Shown piece after piece: positions 9,324-17,986 of a DNA stretch of 64,000 nucleotides. Source of the DNA: Ramlibacter monticola. Lineage in GTDB: Bacteria; Pseudomonadota; Gammaproteobacteria; Burkholderiales; Burkholderiaceae_C. The stretch covers positions 1-64,000 of the forward strand of contig NZ_JAEQNE010000010.1 in NCBI RefSeq assembly GCF_016722785.1. The letters are read 5' to 3'. Positions within the stretch are counted from its first letter, which is position 1; every line of letters starts with the position of its first letter. The translations under genes were made by a program, and so were the position numbers. Below the pieces are notes generated by a model that saw only the letters and a program-made list of their open reading frames with translations, searched no databases and was not told the origin of the DNA.

Positions 9324-11030
9324 TCACATGTTGGTGTAGTTCGGCCCGCCGCCGCCTTCCGGCGTGATCCACACGATGTTCTGCGTCGGGTCCTTGATGT
9401 CGCAGGTCTTGCAGTGCACGCAGTTCTGCGCGTTGATCTGCAGCCGCTCGCCGCCGCCCTCCGTCTGCACGAACTCGTACACGCCCGCGGGGCAGTAGCG
9501 GCTCTCCGGGCCGGCGAACTTGCTGAGGTTCACGTTCACCGGCACCGACGCATCCTTCAGCGTCAGGTGCGAAGGCTGGTCCTCGGCATGGTTGGTATTG
9601 GACAGGAACACCGAGGAGAGGCGGTCGAAGGTCAGCTTGCCGTCCGGCTTCGGGTAGACGATCGGCTTGCACTCCGCCGCCGGCTTCAGGTAGACGTGGT
9701 CCGGCTTCTCGCGGTGGATGGTCCACGGCACCGTGCCGCGCAGCAGGAACTGCTCGATGCCCGTCATCACGGTGGCGACGGTGCGGCCCTTCTTGAACCA
9801 CTGCTTGAAGTTGCGCGACTTGTTCAGCTCCTTGTAGAGCCAGGACTGCTCGAAGGCTTCGGGGTAGGCCGCGAGTTCGTCGTGCTGGCGGCCCGCCGTC
9901 ACCGCGTCGAAGGCGGCGCGCGCGGCCAGCATGCCCGACTTGATCGCGGCGTGGCTGCCCTTGATGCGCGAGGCGTTGAGGAAGCCGGCGTCGTCGCCCA
10001 CCAGCGCGCCGCCCGGGAACACCAGCTTGGGCAGCGACAGGATGCCGCCGACGGTGAGCGCGCGGGCGCCGTAGGCCAGGCGCTTGGCCTTGGCGCCCTC
10101 GAAGTACCAGCGGATGTTGGGGTGCGTCTTCCAGCGCTGGAATTCCTCGAACGGCGACAGGTACGGGTTCTGGTAGTCGAGGCCGACGACGAAGCCGACC
10201 GCCATCAGGTTGTCCTCCATGTGGTACATGAAGGTGCCGCCGTAGGTCATCTCGTCCAGCGGCCAGCCCGAGCTGTGCAGCGTGAGGCCCGGCTGGTGGC
10301 GCGAGGGATCGATCTCCCACAACTCCTTGATGCCGATGCTGTAGGTCTGCGGGTCGCGGTCGGCGTCGAGCTTGTAGCGGCCGATCACCTGCTTGCCCAG
10401 GTGGCCGCGCGCGCCTTCGGCGAAGATGGTGTACTTGGCGTGCAGTTCCATCCCGAGCTGGAAGCTGTCGGTGGGCTCGCCCTCCTTGCCGATGCCCATG
10501 TTGCCGGTGGCGACGCCCTTGACGGCGCCGTTCTCGTCGTACAGCACTTCGGCGGCGGCGAAGCCGGGGAAGATCTCCACGCCCAGGGCTTCGGCCTGCT
10601 GCGCCATCCAGCGCGTGACGTTGGCCAGGCTCACGATGTAGCAGCCGTGGCTGACGAAGTTCGGCGGCAGCAGCAGGTTGGGGATGCGGGTGGCGCCGCG
10701 CTCGCCCAGCATGAGGAACACGTCTTCCGTCACCGGCTGGTTCAGGGGCGCGCCCTTTTCCTTCCAGTCGGGGATGAGTTCGTCCAGCGCGATCGGGTCC
10801 ATCACCGCGCCGGAGAGGATGTGGGCGCCGGGCTCGGAACCCTTCTCCAGCACGACGACCGAGACCTCCTTGCCTTCCTCCGCGGCGAGTTGCTTCAGGT
10901 GGATGGCGGTGGCCAGGCCGGCCGGCCCGCCGCCGACGACCACCACGTCGTATTCCATCGCTTCGCGCGGGCCGAACTGGGCCAGGATCTCTTCTTGGGT
11001 CATGGGAGTGTCGTTGATAATGGTCCGCAT
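9324..11030 (-). CDS. electron transfer flavoprotein-ubiquinone oxidoreductase
   Basis: A 568-residue membrane-associated flavoprotein that passes electrons from acyl-CoA and other ETF-linked dehydrogenases to ubiquinone. The FAD-binding motif VVVVGGGPAGLATAIHLK is at the N-terminus. The C-terminal 4Fe-4S domain has the cysteines in NCVHCKTCDIKDP plus an upstream Cys in RYCPAG. The length is normal for the one-piece ETF-QO. Neither ATG (11030 or 11003, MTQEEILAQFGPREA) has a clear ribosome-binding site, so the shorter form is equally possible. It is divergent from the SDR gene, and the etfAB genes are not in this window. Confidence 0.94.
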   Translation of the reverse strand: MRTIINDTPMTQEEILAQFGPREAMEYDVVVVGGGPAGLATAIHLKQLAAEEGKEVSVVVLEKGSEPGAHILSGAVMDPIALDELIPDWKEKGAPLNQPVTEDVFLMLGERGATRIPNLLLPPNFVSHGCYIVSLANVTRWMAQQAEALGVEIFPGFAAAEVLYDENGAVKGVATGNMGIGKEGEPTDSFQLGMELHAKYTIFAEGARGHLGKQVIGRYKLDADRDPQTYSIGIKELWEIDPSRHQPGLTLHSSGWPLDEMTYGGTFMYHMEDNLMAVGFVVGLDYQNPYLSPFEEFQRWKTHPNIRWYFEGAKAKRLAYGARALTVGGILSLPKLVFPGGALVGDDAGFLNASRIKGSHAAIKSGMLAARAAFDAVTAGRQHDELAAYPEAFEQSWLYKELNKSRNFKQWFKKGRTVATVMTGIEQFLLRGTVPWTIHREKPDHVYLKPAAECKPIVYPKPDGKLTFDRLSSVFLSNTNHAEDQPSHLTLKDASVPVNVNLSKFAGPESRYCPAGVYEFVQTEGGGERLQINAQNCVHCKTCDIKDPTQNIVWITPEGGGGPNYTNM

Positions 11031-11130
11031 ACCGCGCGTGTGATGTCCCGCGCTCCGACGGGGATTCTATTCCCCGCGGGGAAGGGGCCCGAACGACCGT
11101 TCGCTTCGCGCTTGAGGAGAGGAGTGCCCT

Positions 11131-11913
11131 TTGGCTTACAGCATCGACCTGTCCGGGCGTGTCGCCCTGGTGACCGGCGCGTCCAGCGGACTCGGCGCGC
11201 AATTCGCGCGCGTGCTGGCCCGCTCGGGCGCCGCCGTCGTGCTCGCCGCGCGCCGCATCGAGAAGCTCAAGGACCTGCGCGCGCAGATCGAGGGCGAGGG
11301 CGGCGACGCCCACGTCGTCGGGCTCGACGTGACCAGCCTCGAGAGCATCCGCGCCGCGGTGGCGCACGCGGAGACGGAGGTCGGCTCCATCGACATCCTG
11401 GTGAACAACTCCGGCGTGAGCACCACGCAGCGCATCCAGGAGGTGGGCGAGGAGGACTTCGACTACGTCTTCAACACCAACGTCAGGGGCGCCTTCTTCG
11501 TCGCGCAGGAGGTCGGCAAGCGCATGCTGGCGCGCGCCCAGGGCTCGGCGCCGGGCACCTACACCGGCGGACGCATCATCAACATCGCCTCCATGGCGGG
11601 GCTGCGGCCGCTGCCGCAGATCGGCGTGTACGCCATCAGCAAGGCGGCGGTGGTCCAGATGACCCGGGCCTTCGCGCTGGAATGGGGCCGCTTCGGCATC
11701 AACGTCAACGCGCTGTGCCCCGGCTACATCGACACCGAGATCAACCACCACCACTGGTCCGGCGAGCAGGGCCAGAAGCTGATCAACATGCTGCCGCGCA
11801 AGCGCGTGGGCAAGCCCGAGGACCTCGACGCGCTGCTGGTGATGCTGGCGTCCAACGAGAGCCACTTCGTGAACGGCGCGGTGATCGCCGCCGACGACGG
11901 TTTCGGGATCTGA
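11131..11913 (+). CDS. short-chain dehydrogenase/reductase (SDR)
   Basis: A 260-residue classical SDR. The nucleotide-binding motif TGASSGLG is at about residues 15-22, NNSG near 93, catalytic Ser in NIASMAGL near 152 and YAISK (Tyr-x-x-x-Lys) near 170. It starts with TTG, supported by a GAGGAGAGGAG run just upstream. It probably oxidises or reduces a hydroxyacyl or keto group; neighbours ETF-QO and a thioesterase suggest fatty-acyl or CoA-thioester metabolism, but the substrate is not determined. The downstream thioesterase starts 11 nt after its stop, so the two are probably co-transcribed. Confidence 0.92.
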   Translation: MAYSIDLSGRVALVTGASSGLGAQFARVLARSGAAVVLAARRIEKLKDLRAQIEGEGGDAHVVGLDVTSLESIRAAVAHAETEVGSIDILVNNSGVSTTQRIQEVGEEDFDYVFNTNVRGAFFVAQEVGKRMLARAQGSAPGTYTGGRIINIASMAGLRPLPQIGVYAISKAAVVQMTRAFALEWGRFGINVNALCPGYIDTEINHHHWSGEQGQKLINMLPRKRVGKPEDLDALLVMLASNESHFVNGAVIAADDGFGI

Positions 11914-11923
11914 GAAGGCACGA

Positions 11924-12343
11924 ATGAAGCTGGAACTGCCGGAGAAGAAGAAGCTGGTGCACGCGCTGCGCATGCCGATCCGCTGGGGCGACATGGACGC
12001 GATGGGCCACGTCAACAACACCCTGTACTTCCGCTACCTCGAAGTCGCCCGCATCGACTGGTTCCAGTCGATCGGCTGCCCGGTGAACCCGCAGGGGGAA
12101 GGGCCGCTGATCGTCAACGCCTTCTGCAATTTCTACAAGCAGCTCGAGTACCCCGGCGACATCACGGTGAAGATGTACGCCAGCGACCCGGGGCGCAGCA
12201 GCTTCGAGAGCTGGGCCACGATCGAGCGCGACGACGACCCCGGCACGCTCTACGCGGCCGGCGGAGCCACCACCGTGTGGGTGGACTTCCCGCGCCAGAA
12301 GTCCATTCCGATGCCAGGGTGGTTCCGCGCGCTGGTCGAGTAG
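11924..12343 (+). CDS. acyl-CoA thioesterase, 4-HBT hotdog family
   Basis: A 139-residue hotdog-fold protein. The family signature is IRWGDMDAMGHVNNTLYFRY, with the catalytic Asp in RWGDMD and the HVNN loop. It then has EVARIDWF like YbgC/FadM-type thioesterases. It hydrolyses acyl-CoA to the free acid and CoA. It follows the SDR gene closely and converges on the AhpD-like gene, 19 nt from its stop. The physiological acyl group cannot be read from sequence. Confidence 0.92.
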   Translation: MKLELPEKKKLVHALRMPIRWGDMDAMGHVNNTLYFRYLEVARIDWFQSIGCPVNPQGEGPLIVNAFCNFYKQLEYPGDITVKMYASDPGRSSFESWATIERDDDPGTLYAAGGATTVWVDFPRQKSIPMPGWFRALVE

Positions 12344-12362
12344 GCGCTTCCCCGCCCGGGCG

Positions 12363-12944
12363 TCATTCCTTCTTCTTTTCGCGCGGCACCCGCCCCAGCA
12401 GGTAGAACTCGGGGTTGGGCATCATGTTCGAGAAGCTCGCCATGCGGTTGGAGAGGCCGAAGAAGGCCGTGATCGCCGCGATGTCCCAGATGTCCTCGTC
12501 GTCGAAGCCGTGCGGGTGCAGGGCCTCGAAGTCGGCTTCCTCGATCTCGTGCGAGCGCAGGCACACCTTCATCGCGAAGTCGAGCATCGCGCGCTGGCGC
12601 GGCGTGATGTCGGCCTTGCGGTAGTTCACCGCCACCTGGTCGGCCACCAGCGGCTTCTTCTCGTAGATGCGCAGGATGGCGCCGTGGGCGACCACGCAGT
12701 AGAGGCAGTTGTTGGCCGCGCTGGTGGCCGTGACGATCATCTCGCGCTCGCCCTTGGTGAGCGAGCCGGTTTCCTTCAGCATCAGCGCGTCGTGGTAGGC
12801 GAAGAAGGCGCGCCATTCGGCGGGCCGGCGCGCCAGCGCCAGGAACACGTTCGGCACGAAGCCGCTCTTCTCCTGCACTTCCAGGATGCGCTGGCGCATG
12901 TCCTCCGGCAGGTCCTTCAGTTCGGGCATCGGGTAGCGGCTCAT
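12363..12944 (-). CDS. AhpD-like / carboxymuconolactone decarboxylase-family peroxidase-related protein
   Basis: A 193-residue all-helical protein. It has the AhpD-type redox site with Glu and the CxxC in NNCLYCVVAHGAI (residues about 85-97), the hallmark of the alkylhydroperoxidase-related subgroup. The N-terminus (LPEDMRQRILEVQEKSGFVP) fits the 'peroxidase-related enzyme' branch. The ATG at 12944 is chosen because GAGGAGG lies just upstream; an upstream in-frame ATG (12965) lacks this. It probably has peroxide-reducing or thiol-disulfide activity in the cytoplasm. The electron donor is unknown. Confidence 0.85.
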   Translation of the reverse strand: MSRYPMPELKDLPEDMRQRILEVQEKSGFVPNVFLALARRPAEWRAFFAYHDALMLKETGSLTKGEREMIVTATSAANNCLYCVVAHGAILRIYEKKPLVADQVAVNYRKADITPRQRAMLDFAMKVCLRSHEIEEADFEALHPHGFDDEDIWDIAAITAFFGLSNRMASFSNMMPNPEFYLLGRVPREKKKE

Positions 12945-13167
12945 GGGGGCCTCCTCGTGGCGCAAGGGTGATTCTCGGATTTTGGCTCGTCAGCATAAGG
13001 GGATTTGCCTCGCCTGCTTCCACCGCGGCGACCGCAATGCCCACCACCAAAATCGGCACCGAAGTGGCCCGCAAGCTGGCACTCGCCGCCGGCGGCTGAT
13101 GCTGCCTCTGCCTCATGAGGCTCTGCGCTGGCGTCGCCGAATGTGACGCCTACGCCAGGATGTGATC

Positions 13168-13199
13168 CGGCCCGGCGCGCGCGCGCCGGGCCGTTTATC
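13168..13199 (+). terminator. perfect 24-nt GC palindrome followed by GTTTATCTT
   Basis: Bases 13169-13192 form a self-complementary GC palindrome, then GTTTATCTT. It looks like a weak rho-independent terminator for plus-strand transcription. No recognisable plus-strand gene ends just before it; the preceding 200 bases hold only a 20-codon open frame (13037-13099). It also lies just before the start of the LprI-like gene. Confidence 0.45.
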
Positions 13200-13206
13200 T
13201 TGGGGC

Positions 13207-14184
13207 ATGTCCAAGGTCTTCCTCAGCCCGGCGACCTTCGTGGGAGGATCGCTCGCCGGGGCCCTGCTCCTGGCGGCCTGGTTCGGCGCGTTCACGCGCG
13301 CGCCCGAGCCGGCGCCGGCTCCCACGTCCACGCATCGAGCGGCGGTGGCCGCGCAGGGCGACGGCGCGCCCGTGCCGCCGCCGCAGGTCGGCGCGGCCGT
13401 TGCCACGCCGGCCCAGGACGCGGATCTCGCCGCGAGTTGTCCGTCGCAGGTGCTGCTGGCGCCGGGCGGAGGCGGCGACGGCCGCTTCGCGCTGGAAGCC
13501 GTGCTGTCCTCGGCGGCGCAGGTGGAACCGTCCGCCTACCTGGCGGTGGCGCGCGAATCCGCCCAGCACGGGCAGCTGCACGACGCGGAAGTGGCCCTGC
13601 TGGCCGCCTGCCACGCGGCGGAGAGGGTTTCCGGCAGCCACTCGGTCGCCGTGGCGGACCTCAAGACCCGGATCGCGCAGCAGTACGTCGCCCTGGCGGC
13701 CTCCGAGGCCGCGGGCGCCGCGCGCGACGAACTGCTGAAACGCGCGGCCACGCTGCTGTCGAAGAGCGCGATCACCTATTCGGCGGCGCTGGGCCGCGAG
13801 GCCTCCAAGACCCGGCTCGCGGAGCAGCGCCTGGCGTCCCTGCACGACCCGGCCACGCTGCAACGGGCGCGGACGGATGCGAACGCCGACCCCGGCACGA
13901 GCGTGATGGGCGCCGCGCCGCGCTCGTCCGAGGAGGCCTCGGAGCGGACCACGGGCCCGCGCGGTGAGGCGTCGCGGCTGGTCTCCTCGGACCCGGAGCT
14001 GGCGCAGCTCGAAAGCGACCTGCGGCGGCTGCATGCGCAGGCGAGCAGCGTCACGCGCGACCCCGCCGGCCTGCGCCGGCGCGACAGCCAGGCGCTCGCG
14101 CAGCGCGACGCCGCTTGCGAGGACAAGGCCTGCCTCCTGCGCTGGTATGCGCAAAGGCGCCACCAACTGCTCGACGAGTTCTAG
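13207..14184 (+). CDS. exported/membrane-anchored protein with a LprI-like C-terminus
   Basis: A 325-residue protein not recognised as a characterised family. Residues about 9-26 form one hydrophobic segment (signal anchor or signal peptide). An Ala/Pro-rich linker follows, then a helical Ala/Glu-rich body. The C-terminal 25 residues, CEDKACLLRWYAQRRHQLLD, resemble the Cys-x(n)-CL-x(2)-Y-x(2)-R motif at the end of LprI/DUF1311-type lysozyme-inhibitor-related domains. Two cysteines there could form a disulfide, consistent with a periplasmic location. The ATG at 13207 is chosen because it places the hydrophobic segment at the N-terminus; an upstream GTG (13162) would start inside the GC palindrome. 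Confidence 0.7.
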   Translation: MSKVFLSPATFVGGSLAGALLLAAWFGAFTRAPEPAPAPTSTHRAAVAAQGDGAPVPPPQVGAAVATPAQDADLAASCPSQVLLAPGGGGDGRFALEAVLSSAAQVEPSAYLAVARESAQHGQLHDAEVALLAACHAAERVSGSHSVAVADLKTRIAQQYVALAASEAAGAARDELLKRAATLLSKSAITYSAALGREASKTRLAEQRLASLHDPATLQRARTDANADPGTSVMGAAPRSSEEASERTTGPRGEASRLVSSDPELAQLESDLRRLHAQASSVTRDPAGLRRRDSQALAQRDAACEDKACLLRWYAQRRHQLLDEF

Positions 14185-14221
14185 CCGTATATGCTCGCGG
14201 CTTCTTCCAGAAGGAGCCGCC

Positions 14222-14602
14222 ATGCCCCTGTCGCAGGACCCCGAAACCCAGGCCGGCCTGGCCACCCGCCGCAAGGTGCTCGGCGACGAGTACGTGGAGG
14301 GCGCGCTGAGCCGAACCACGGCGTTCACCGATCCGATGCAGGAGCTGGTGACGAAGCACGCCTGGGGCAATACCTGGCAGCGCCCGGGCCTGGACCTGAA
14401 GACCCGCAGCATCGTGACCGTCTCGATGCTGGTGGCGCTGAACCGGCCGCACGAACTGAAGGCGCACGTGCGCGGCGCGCTGAACAACGGCGTGACGCGC
14501 GAGGAACTGCAGGAGATCTTCCTGCACGCGAGCGTCTATTGCGGCTTCCCGGCGGCGATCGATGCGCTGCGCACGGCGTCCGAGGTGGTGGACGCGAAGT
14601 AG
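14222..14602 (+). CDS. carboxymuconolactone decarboxylase-family protein (PcaC-like)
   Basis: A 126-residue protein spanning nearly the full CMD domain. It contains RRKVLGDEYVEGALS at the N-terminus, then WGNTWQRPGLDLKTRSI and the catalytic-type EELQEIFLHASVYCGFPAAI segment, as in PcaC. It may decarboxylate 4-carboxymuconolactone, but no other protocatechuate genes are present here. An AGAAGGAGC box precedes the ATG. It converges on the PAS-LuxR gene, three bases from its stop. Confidence 0.88.
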   Translation: MPLSQDPETQAGLATRRKVLGDEYVEGALSRTTAFTDPMQELVTKHAWGNTWQRPGLDLKTRSIVTVSMLVALNRPHELKAHVRGALNNGVTREELQEIFLHASVYCGFPAAIDALRTASEVVDAK

Positions 14603-14605
14603 CGC

Positions 14606-15151
14606 TCAGGACCCGGCCATCAGCTTGTGCACGAGATCGGCGGTGGTGTTCGCGCGGTACTTGCGCATCAGGCGCGCGCGGTAGATCTCGACCGTCCGGT
14701 GGCTGATCGCCAGCGTCTTGCCGATTTCCTTGGACGTCAGCCCGTCCAGCAGCCGCGCCGCCACCTCGCGTTCGCGCGCGGTGAGTTCGGCCTTCACCGG
14801 CCGCTGCGCGCTGAGGTCCTCGAAGGCCCAGATCCCCGCTTCGTGCGGCTCGTGCCGGTTGAGCGCGCGGCCGGTCACGTGGCACCAGAACACCTCGCCA
14901 TTGGCCCGCTTCATGATGCGGTCATCCGCGTAGTGCCCCTTGGCATTGAGAATGGGGGCCATGCGGGCGCCCAGCCGCTCGTATTCGTCGGCGCTGGGGT
15001 AGAGCACCAGGAAGGACTCGCCCTTGAGCAATTGGTGCGACCAGCCGAACATCTCGCACAATGCGGTGTTGCAGTCCACGATGGCGCGGTTGCGCGAAAC
15101 GCAAAGTCCCACGGGCGCAAGCTCGAAGGCGAGTCGGTAGTCGACGTCCAT
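14606..15151 (-). CDS. PAS-LuxR transcriptional regulator
   Basis: A 181-residue protein with an N-terminal PAS sensor domain (residues about 5-115, with FELAPVGLCVSRNRAIVDCN) and a C-terminal LuxR/GerE HTH (LTAREREVAARLLDGLTSKE then ISHRTVEIYRARLMRKY). It lacks a receiver domain, so it probably senses a small ligand or redox state directly. It is divergent from scoA-scoB with about 100 bp between, and an imperfect dyad (15162-15199) lies there, so it is a good candidate regulator of the CoA-transferase operon. ATG 15151 is chosen over the GTG at 15157 because AGAGGGG is at the right spacing. Confidence 0.88.
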   Translation of the reverse strand: MDVDYRLAFELAPVGLCVSRNRAIVDCNTALCEMFGWSHQLLKGESFLVLYPSADEYERLGARMAPILNAKGHYADDRIMKRANGEVFWCHVTGRALNRHEPHEAGIWAFEDLSAQRPVKAELTAREREVAARLLDGLTSKEIGKTLAISHRTVEIYRARLMRKYRANTTADLVHKLMAGS

Positions 15152-15161
15152 GACCACCCCT

Positions 15162-15199
15162 CTACGAATTACTACGTAACATCATAGGTAGTATCGTAG
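15162..15199. promoter_or_regulatory. imperfect dyad in the LuxR-scoA divergent promoter
   Basis: The half-sites CTACGAATTACTAC (15162-15175) and GTAGTATCGTAG (15188-15199) are inverted copies apart from a two-base insertion. They are the only AT-rich stretch in the 100-bp divergent region. The place and symmetry fit an operator for the PAS-LuxR protein. Binding is inferred. Confidence 0.5.
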
Positions 15200-15256
15200 C
15201 GGGCCATTTGCCCGACTTCCCTGACGGGCGACGAAGGGCACCAGCAGGAGAGCGGA

Positions 15257-15955
15257 GTGAACAAGATCTATCCCAATGCGGCAGCGGCGCTGGCCGGCGT
15301 GATCAAGAGCGGCCAGCTGATCGCCGTCGGCGGTTTCGGCCTGTGCGGCATCCCGGAGGCGCTGATCGAGGCGGTGAAGGAGAGCGGCGTGCGCGACCTC
15401 ACGGCCATCTCGAACAACGCCGGCGTCGACGGCTTCGGCCTCGGCAAGCTGCTGGAGACCCGGCAGATCAAGAAGATGATCTCGTCCTACGTGGGCGAGA
15501 ACAAGGAGTTCGAGCGCCAGTTCCTGGCCGGCGAGCTCGAGCTGGAATTCACCCCGCAGGGCACGCTGGCCGAGAAGCTGCGCGCCGGCGGCGCGGGCAT
15601 CCCGGCCTTCTTCACCAAGACCGGCGTGGGCACCATGGTCGCCGAAGGCAAGGAACTGCGCGAGTTTGGCGGCGACACCTACGTGATGGAGCATGCGCTG
15701 TTCCCCGAGGTGTCGCTGGTCAAGGCGGACGTCGCCGACCGCTCCGGCAACCTGCGCTTCAACCTGACGGCGCGCAACTTCAACCCGGCCGTCGCCATGG
15801 CCGGCAAGGTCTGCATCGTGGAAGTGGAGCGCATCGTGGCCACCGGCGAGATCGCGCCGGACGACATCCACCTGCCCGGCATCTACGTGCACCGCATCGT
15901 GCACAACCCCACGCCCGAGAAGCGCATCGAGAAGCGCACCACGCGTCCCGTCTGA
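15257..15955 (+). CDS. scoA: 3-oxoacid CoA-transferase subunit A
   Basis: A 232-residue alpha subunit of succinyl-CoA:3-ketoacid CoA-transferase. The CoA-binding glycine loop GGFGLCGIPE is at residues about 27-36, and LTARNFNPAVAMAGK near the C-terminus is typical. It moves CoA from succinyl-CoA to acetoacetate or a related ketoacid, feeding ketone bodies into acetyl-CoA. It starts with GTG preceded by AGCAGGAGAG. scoB follows after 11 nt. It is more like the SCOT type than the AtoD protein encoded at 27924. Confidence 0.93.
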   Translation: MNKIYPNAAAALAGVIKSGQLIAVGGFGLCGIPEALIEAVKESGVRDLTAISNNAGVDGFGLGKLLETRQIKKMISSYVGENKEFERQFLAGELELEFTPQGTLAEKLRAGGAGIPAFFTKTGVGTMVAEGKELREFGGDTYVMEHALFPEVSLVKADVADRSGNLRFNLTARNFNPAVAMAGKVCIVEVERIVATGEIAPDDIHLPGIYVHRIVHNPTPEKRIEKRTTRPV

Positions 15956-15966
15956 GGAGGAAAGAC

Positions 15967-16605
15967 ATGCCCTGGACCCAAGAACAGATGGCCGCGCGCG
16001 CGGCCGAGGAACTGCAGGACGGCTTCTACGTGAACCTCGGCATCGGCATCCCGACGCTGGTGGCGAACTACACGGGCCACAAGGAAGTGTGGCTGCAGTC
16101 CGAGAACGGCATGCTGGGTATCGGCCCCTTCCCGACCGAGTCGGAGGTCGACGCCGACCTGATCAACGCCGGCAAGCAGACCGTCACCACCATCAAGGGC
16201 TCGTCGATCTTCGGCAGCCACGACAGCTTCGCGATGATCCGCGGCGGCAAGATCAACCTGTCCATCCTGGGCGCGCTGCAGGTCAGCGAGAAGGGCGACC
16301 TCGCCAACTGGATGATCCCCGGCAAGATGGTCAAGGGCATGGGCGGCGCGATGGACCTCGTCGCCGGCGTGCCGCGCGTGATCGTGCTGATGGAGCACGT
16401 GGCGAAGAAGAAGGACGGCACCGAGGACCTGAAGATCCTCCCGGACTGCACGCTGCCGCTCACCGGCAAGGCCGTGGTCGACCGCATCATCACCGACCTC
16501 GCCGTGATGGACGTGACGCCGCAGGGCCTGAAGGTCGTCGAGCTGGCGCCGGGCGTCGAGTTCGAATTCCTGCAGTCGAAGACGGGCGTCAAGCTGGTCC
16601 GCTGA
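15967..16605 (+). CDS. scoB: 3-oxoacid CoA-transferase subunit B
   Basis: A 212-residue beta subunit. The catalytic glutamate that forms the CoA thioester is in LQSENGMLGIGP at about residue 46. NWMIPGKMVKGMGGAMDLV and the GGKINLSILGALQV block are family landmarks. An AGGAGGAAA box precedes the ATG. It forms a complex with ScoA, whose gene ends 11 nt upstream. The next gene, a family III CoA-transferase, starts one base after its stop, so the three are likely one operon. Confidence 0.93.
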   Translation: MPWTQEQMAARAAEELQDGFYVNLGIGIPTLVANYTGHKEVWLQSENGMLGIGPFPTESEVDADLINAGKQTVTTIKGSSIFGSHDSFAMIRGGKINLSILGALQVSEKGDLANWMIPGKMVKGMGGAMDLVAGVPRVIVLMEHVAKKKDGTEDLKILPDCTLPLTGKAVVDRIITDLAVMDVTPQGLKVVELAPGVEFEFLQSKTGVKLVR

Positions 16606-16606
16606 C

Positions 16607-17986
16607 GTGGACGGGGCGCAGGCCCTCGCCGGCCTCTGGCAGCTCGCCGGGCTGCCGGAGGAGGCGCTGGGCTGCGCCGACCTGGCCGGCGGCGATCCGG
16701 TCTATCCCTCGTCCTTCGCGGTCGCCACCGCGGCCCAATCCACCATCGCGGCGGCGGCGCTCGCCGCCTGCGAGCTCGGCCACCTGCGGGGCACGCCCCG
16801 GCAGCGCGTCGCCGTCGACGCGGTCCATGCGGCGGCCGAGTGCCTGGGCTGGTTCAGCCTCGACGGGCGCGAACCCCAGCTCTGGGACAAGTTCTCCGGC
16901 CTCTACCGCGCCCACGACGGCTGGGTGCGCGTGCACGCCAACTTCCGCCACCACCGCGAGGGCGCGCTGCGCCTGCTGGGGCTGCCGCCGGAAACGGCCG
17001 AGCGCCAGGCGGCCGAGCAGGCCCTGGCGCGCTGGGATGCATTCGACTTCGAGCAGGCCGCGGCCGAGGCCGGGCTGGTGGCGACGGCCCTGCGTTCCTT
17101 CGCGCAGTGGGACGCGACGCCGCAGGGGCAGGCCGTCGCCGCGCAGCCGCTGTTCACGCTCACCCGCATCGGCGAGGCGCCGCCGCGCGCGCTGCCGCCG
17201 CTCGGGCCGGCGCAGCGTCCGCTCGAAGGCCTGCGCGTGCTCGACTTCACGCGCATCCTCGCCGGCCCGGTGGGCGGCCGGGCGCTCGCGGCCTACGGCG
17301 CCGACGTGATGCTGGTCAATGCGCCGCACCTGCCCAACATCGAGGCCATCGCGGACACGAGCCGCGGCAAGCGGTCGGTGCTGCTGGACCTGCGCGCGCC
17401 CGAGGACCGTGCGGCCATGGACCGGCTGCTGGCGGACACCCACGTCATGGTGCAGGGCTACCGTCCCGGCGGCCTGGCCGGCCTCGGCTACGGGGCGGAG
17501 CAGGCGGCCGCGCAACGGCCCGGCATCGTCTACGTCTCGCTGAGCGCCTACGGCACGCAAGGCCCGTGGAAGGACCGCCGCGGCTTCGACTCGCTGGTGC
17601 AGACCGCCATGGGCTTCAACCAGGCGGAGGCCGAAGCGGCGGGCGATGCGCAGCGTCCGCGCCCGCTGCCCATGCAGATCCTCGACGAGGCGAGCGGCTA
17701 CCTGATCGCCCTGGGTGCCGCCGCCGCGCTGCGCCGGCAGCAGCTGGAAGGCGGCAGCTGGCACGTGCAACTCTCGCTGGCGCAGACCGGCCACTGGATC
17801 CGCCATCTCGGCCGCGTGGCCGGCGGCTTCGCCGTCGCGCCGCCGTCGCTGGAGCCCTTCCTCGAAACACGGCCCTCCGGTTTCGGGCTACTCTGCGCCC
17901 TGCGCCACAGCGCCAGGCTGAGCCGGACGGCCGCCGCGTGGGTCCGGCCATCGGAACCGCCCGGCCGCTCGCCAGCCTGCTGGTGA
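16607..17986 (+). CDS. family III CoA-transferase (CaiB/BaiF type)
   Basis: A 459-residue protein of the CaiB/BaiF superfamily. The family core RPLEGLRVLDFTRILAGPVG is at residues about 204-223, followed by NIEAIADTSRGKRSVLLDLR and GYRPGGLAGLGYG. The nucleophilic Asp normally found after the RGKRS-type region is not certain from sight alone. The N-terminal 200 residues form an extra domain seen in a subgroup of these proteins. GTG start one base after scoB. It moves CoA between carboxylic acids, probably in the same pathway as ScoAB. Confidence 0.87.
   Translation: MDGAQALAGLWQLAGLPEEALGCADLAGGDPVYPSSFAVATAAQSTIAAAALAACELGHLRGTPRQRVAVDAVHAAAECLGWFSLDGREPQLWDKFSGLYRAHDGWVRVHANFRHHREGALRLLGLPPETAERQAAEQALARWDAFDFEQAAAEAGLVATALRSFAQWDATPQGQAVAAQPLFTLTRIGEAPPRALPPLGPAQRPLEGLRVLDFTRILAGPVGGRALAAYGADVMLVNAPHLPNIEAIADTSRGKRSVLLDLRAPEDRAAMDRLLADTHVMVQGYRPGGLAGLGYGAEQAAAQRPGIVYVSLSAYGTQGPWKDRRGFDSLVQTAMGFNQAEAEAAGDAQRPRPLPMQILDEASGYLIALGAAAALRRQQLEGGSWHVQLSLAQTGHWIRHLGRVAGGFAVAPPSLEPFLETRPSGFGLLCALRHSARLSRTAAAWVRPSEPPGRSPACW

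Noticed and set aside
17800..17986. Suspected frameshift at the end of the CaiB-type gene
   Set aside because: The tail PSGFGLLCALRHSARLSRTA…RPSEPPG matches the normal C-terminus of this subgroup, so the frame is intact.
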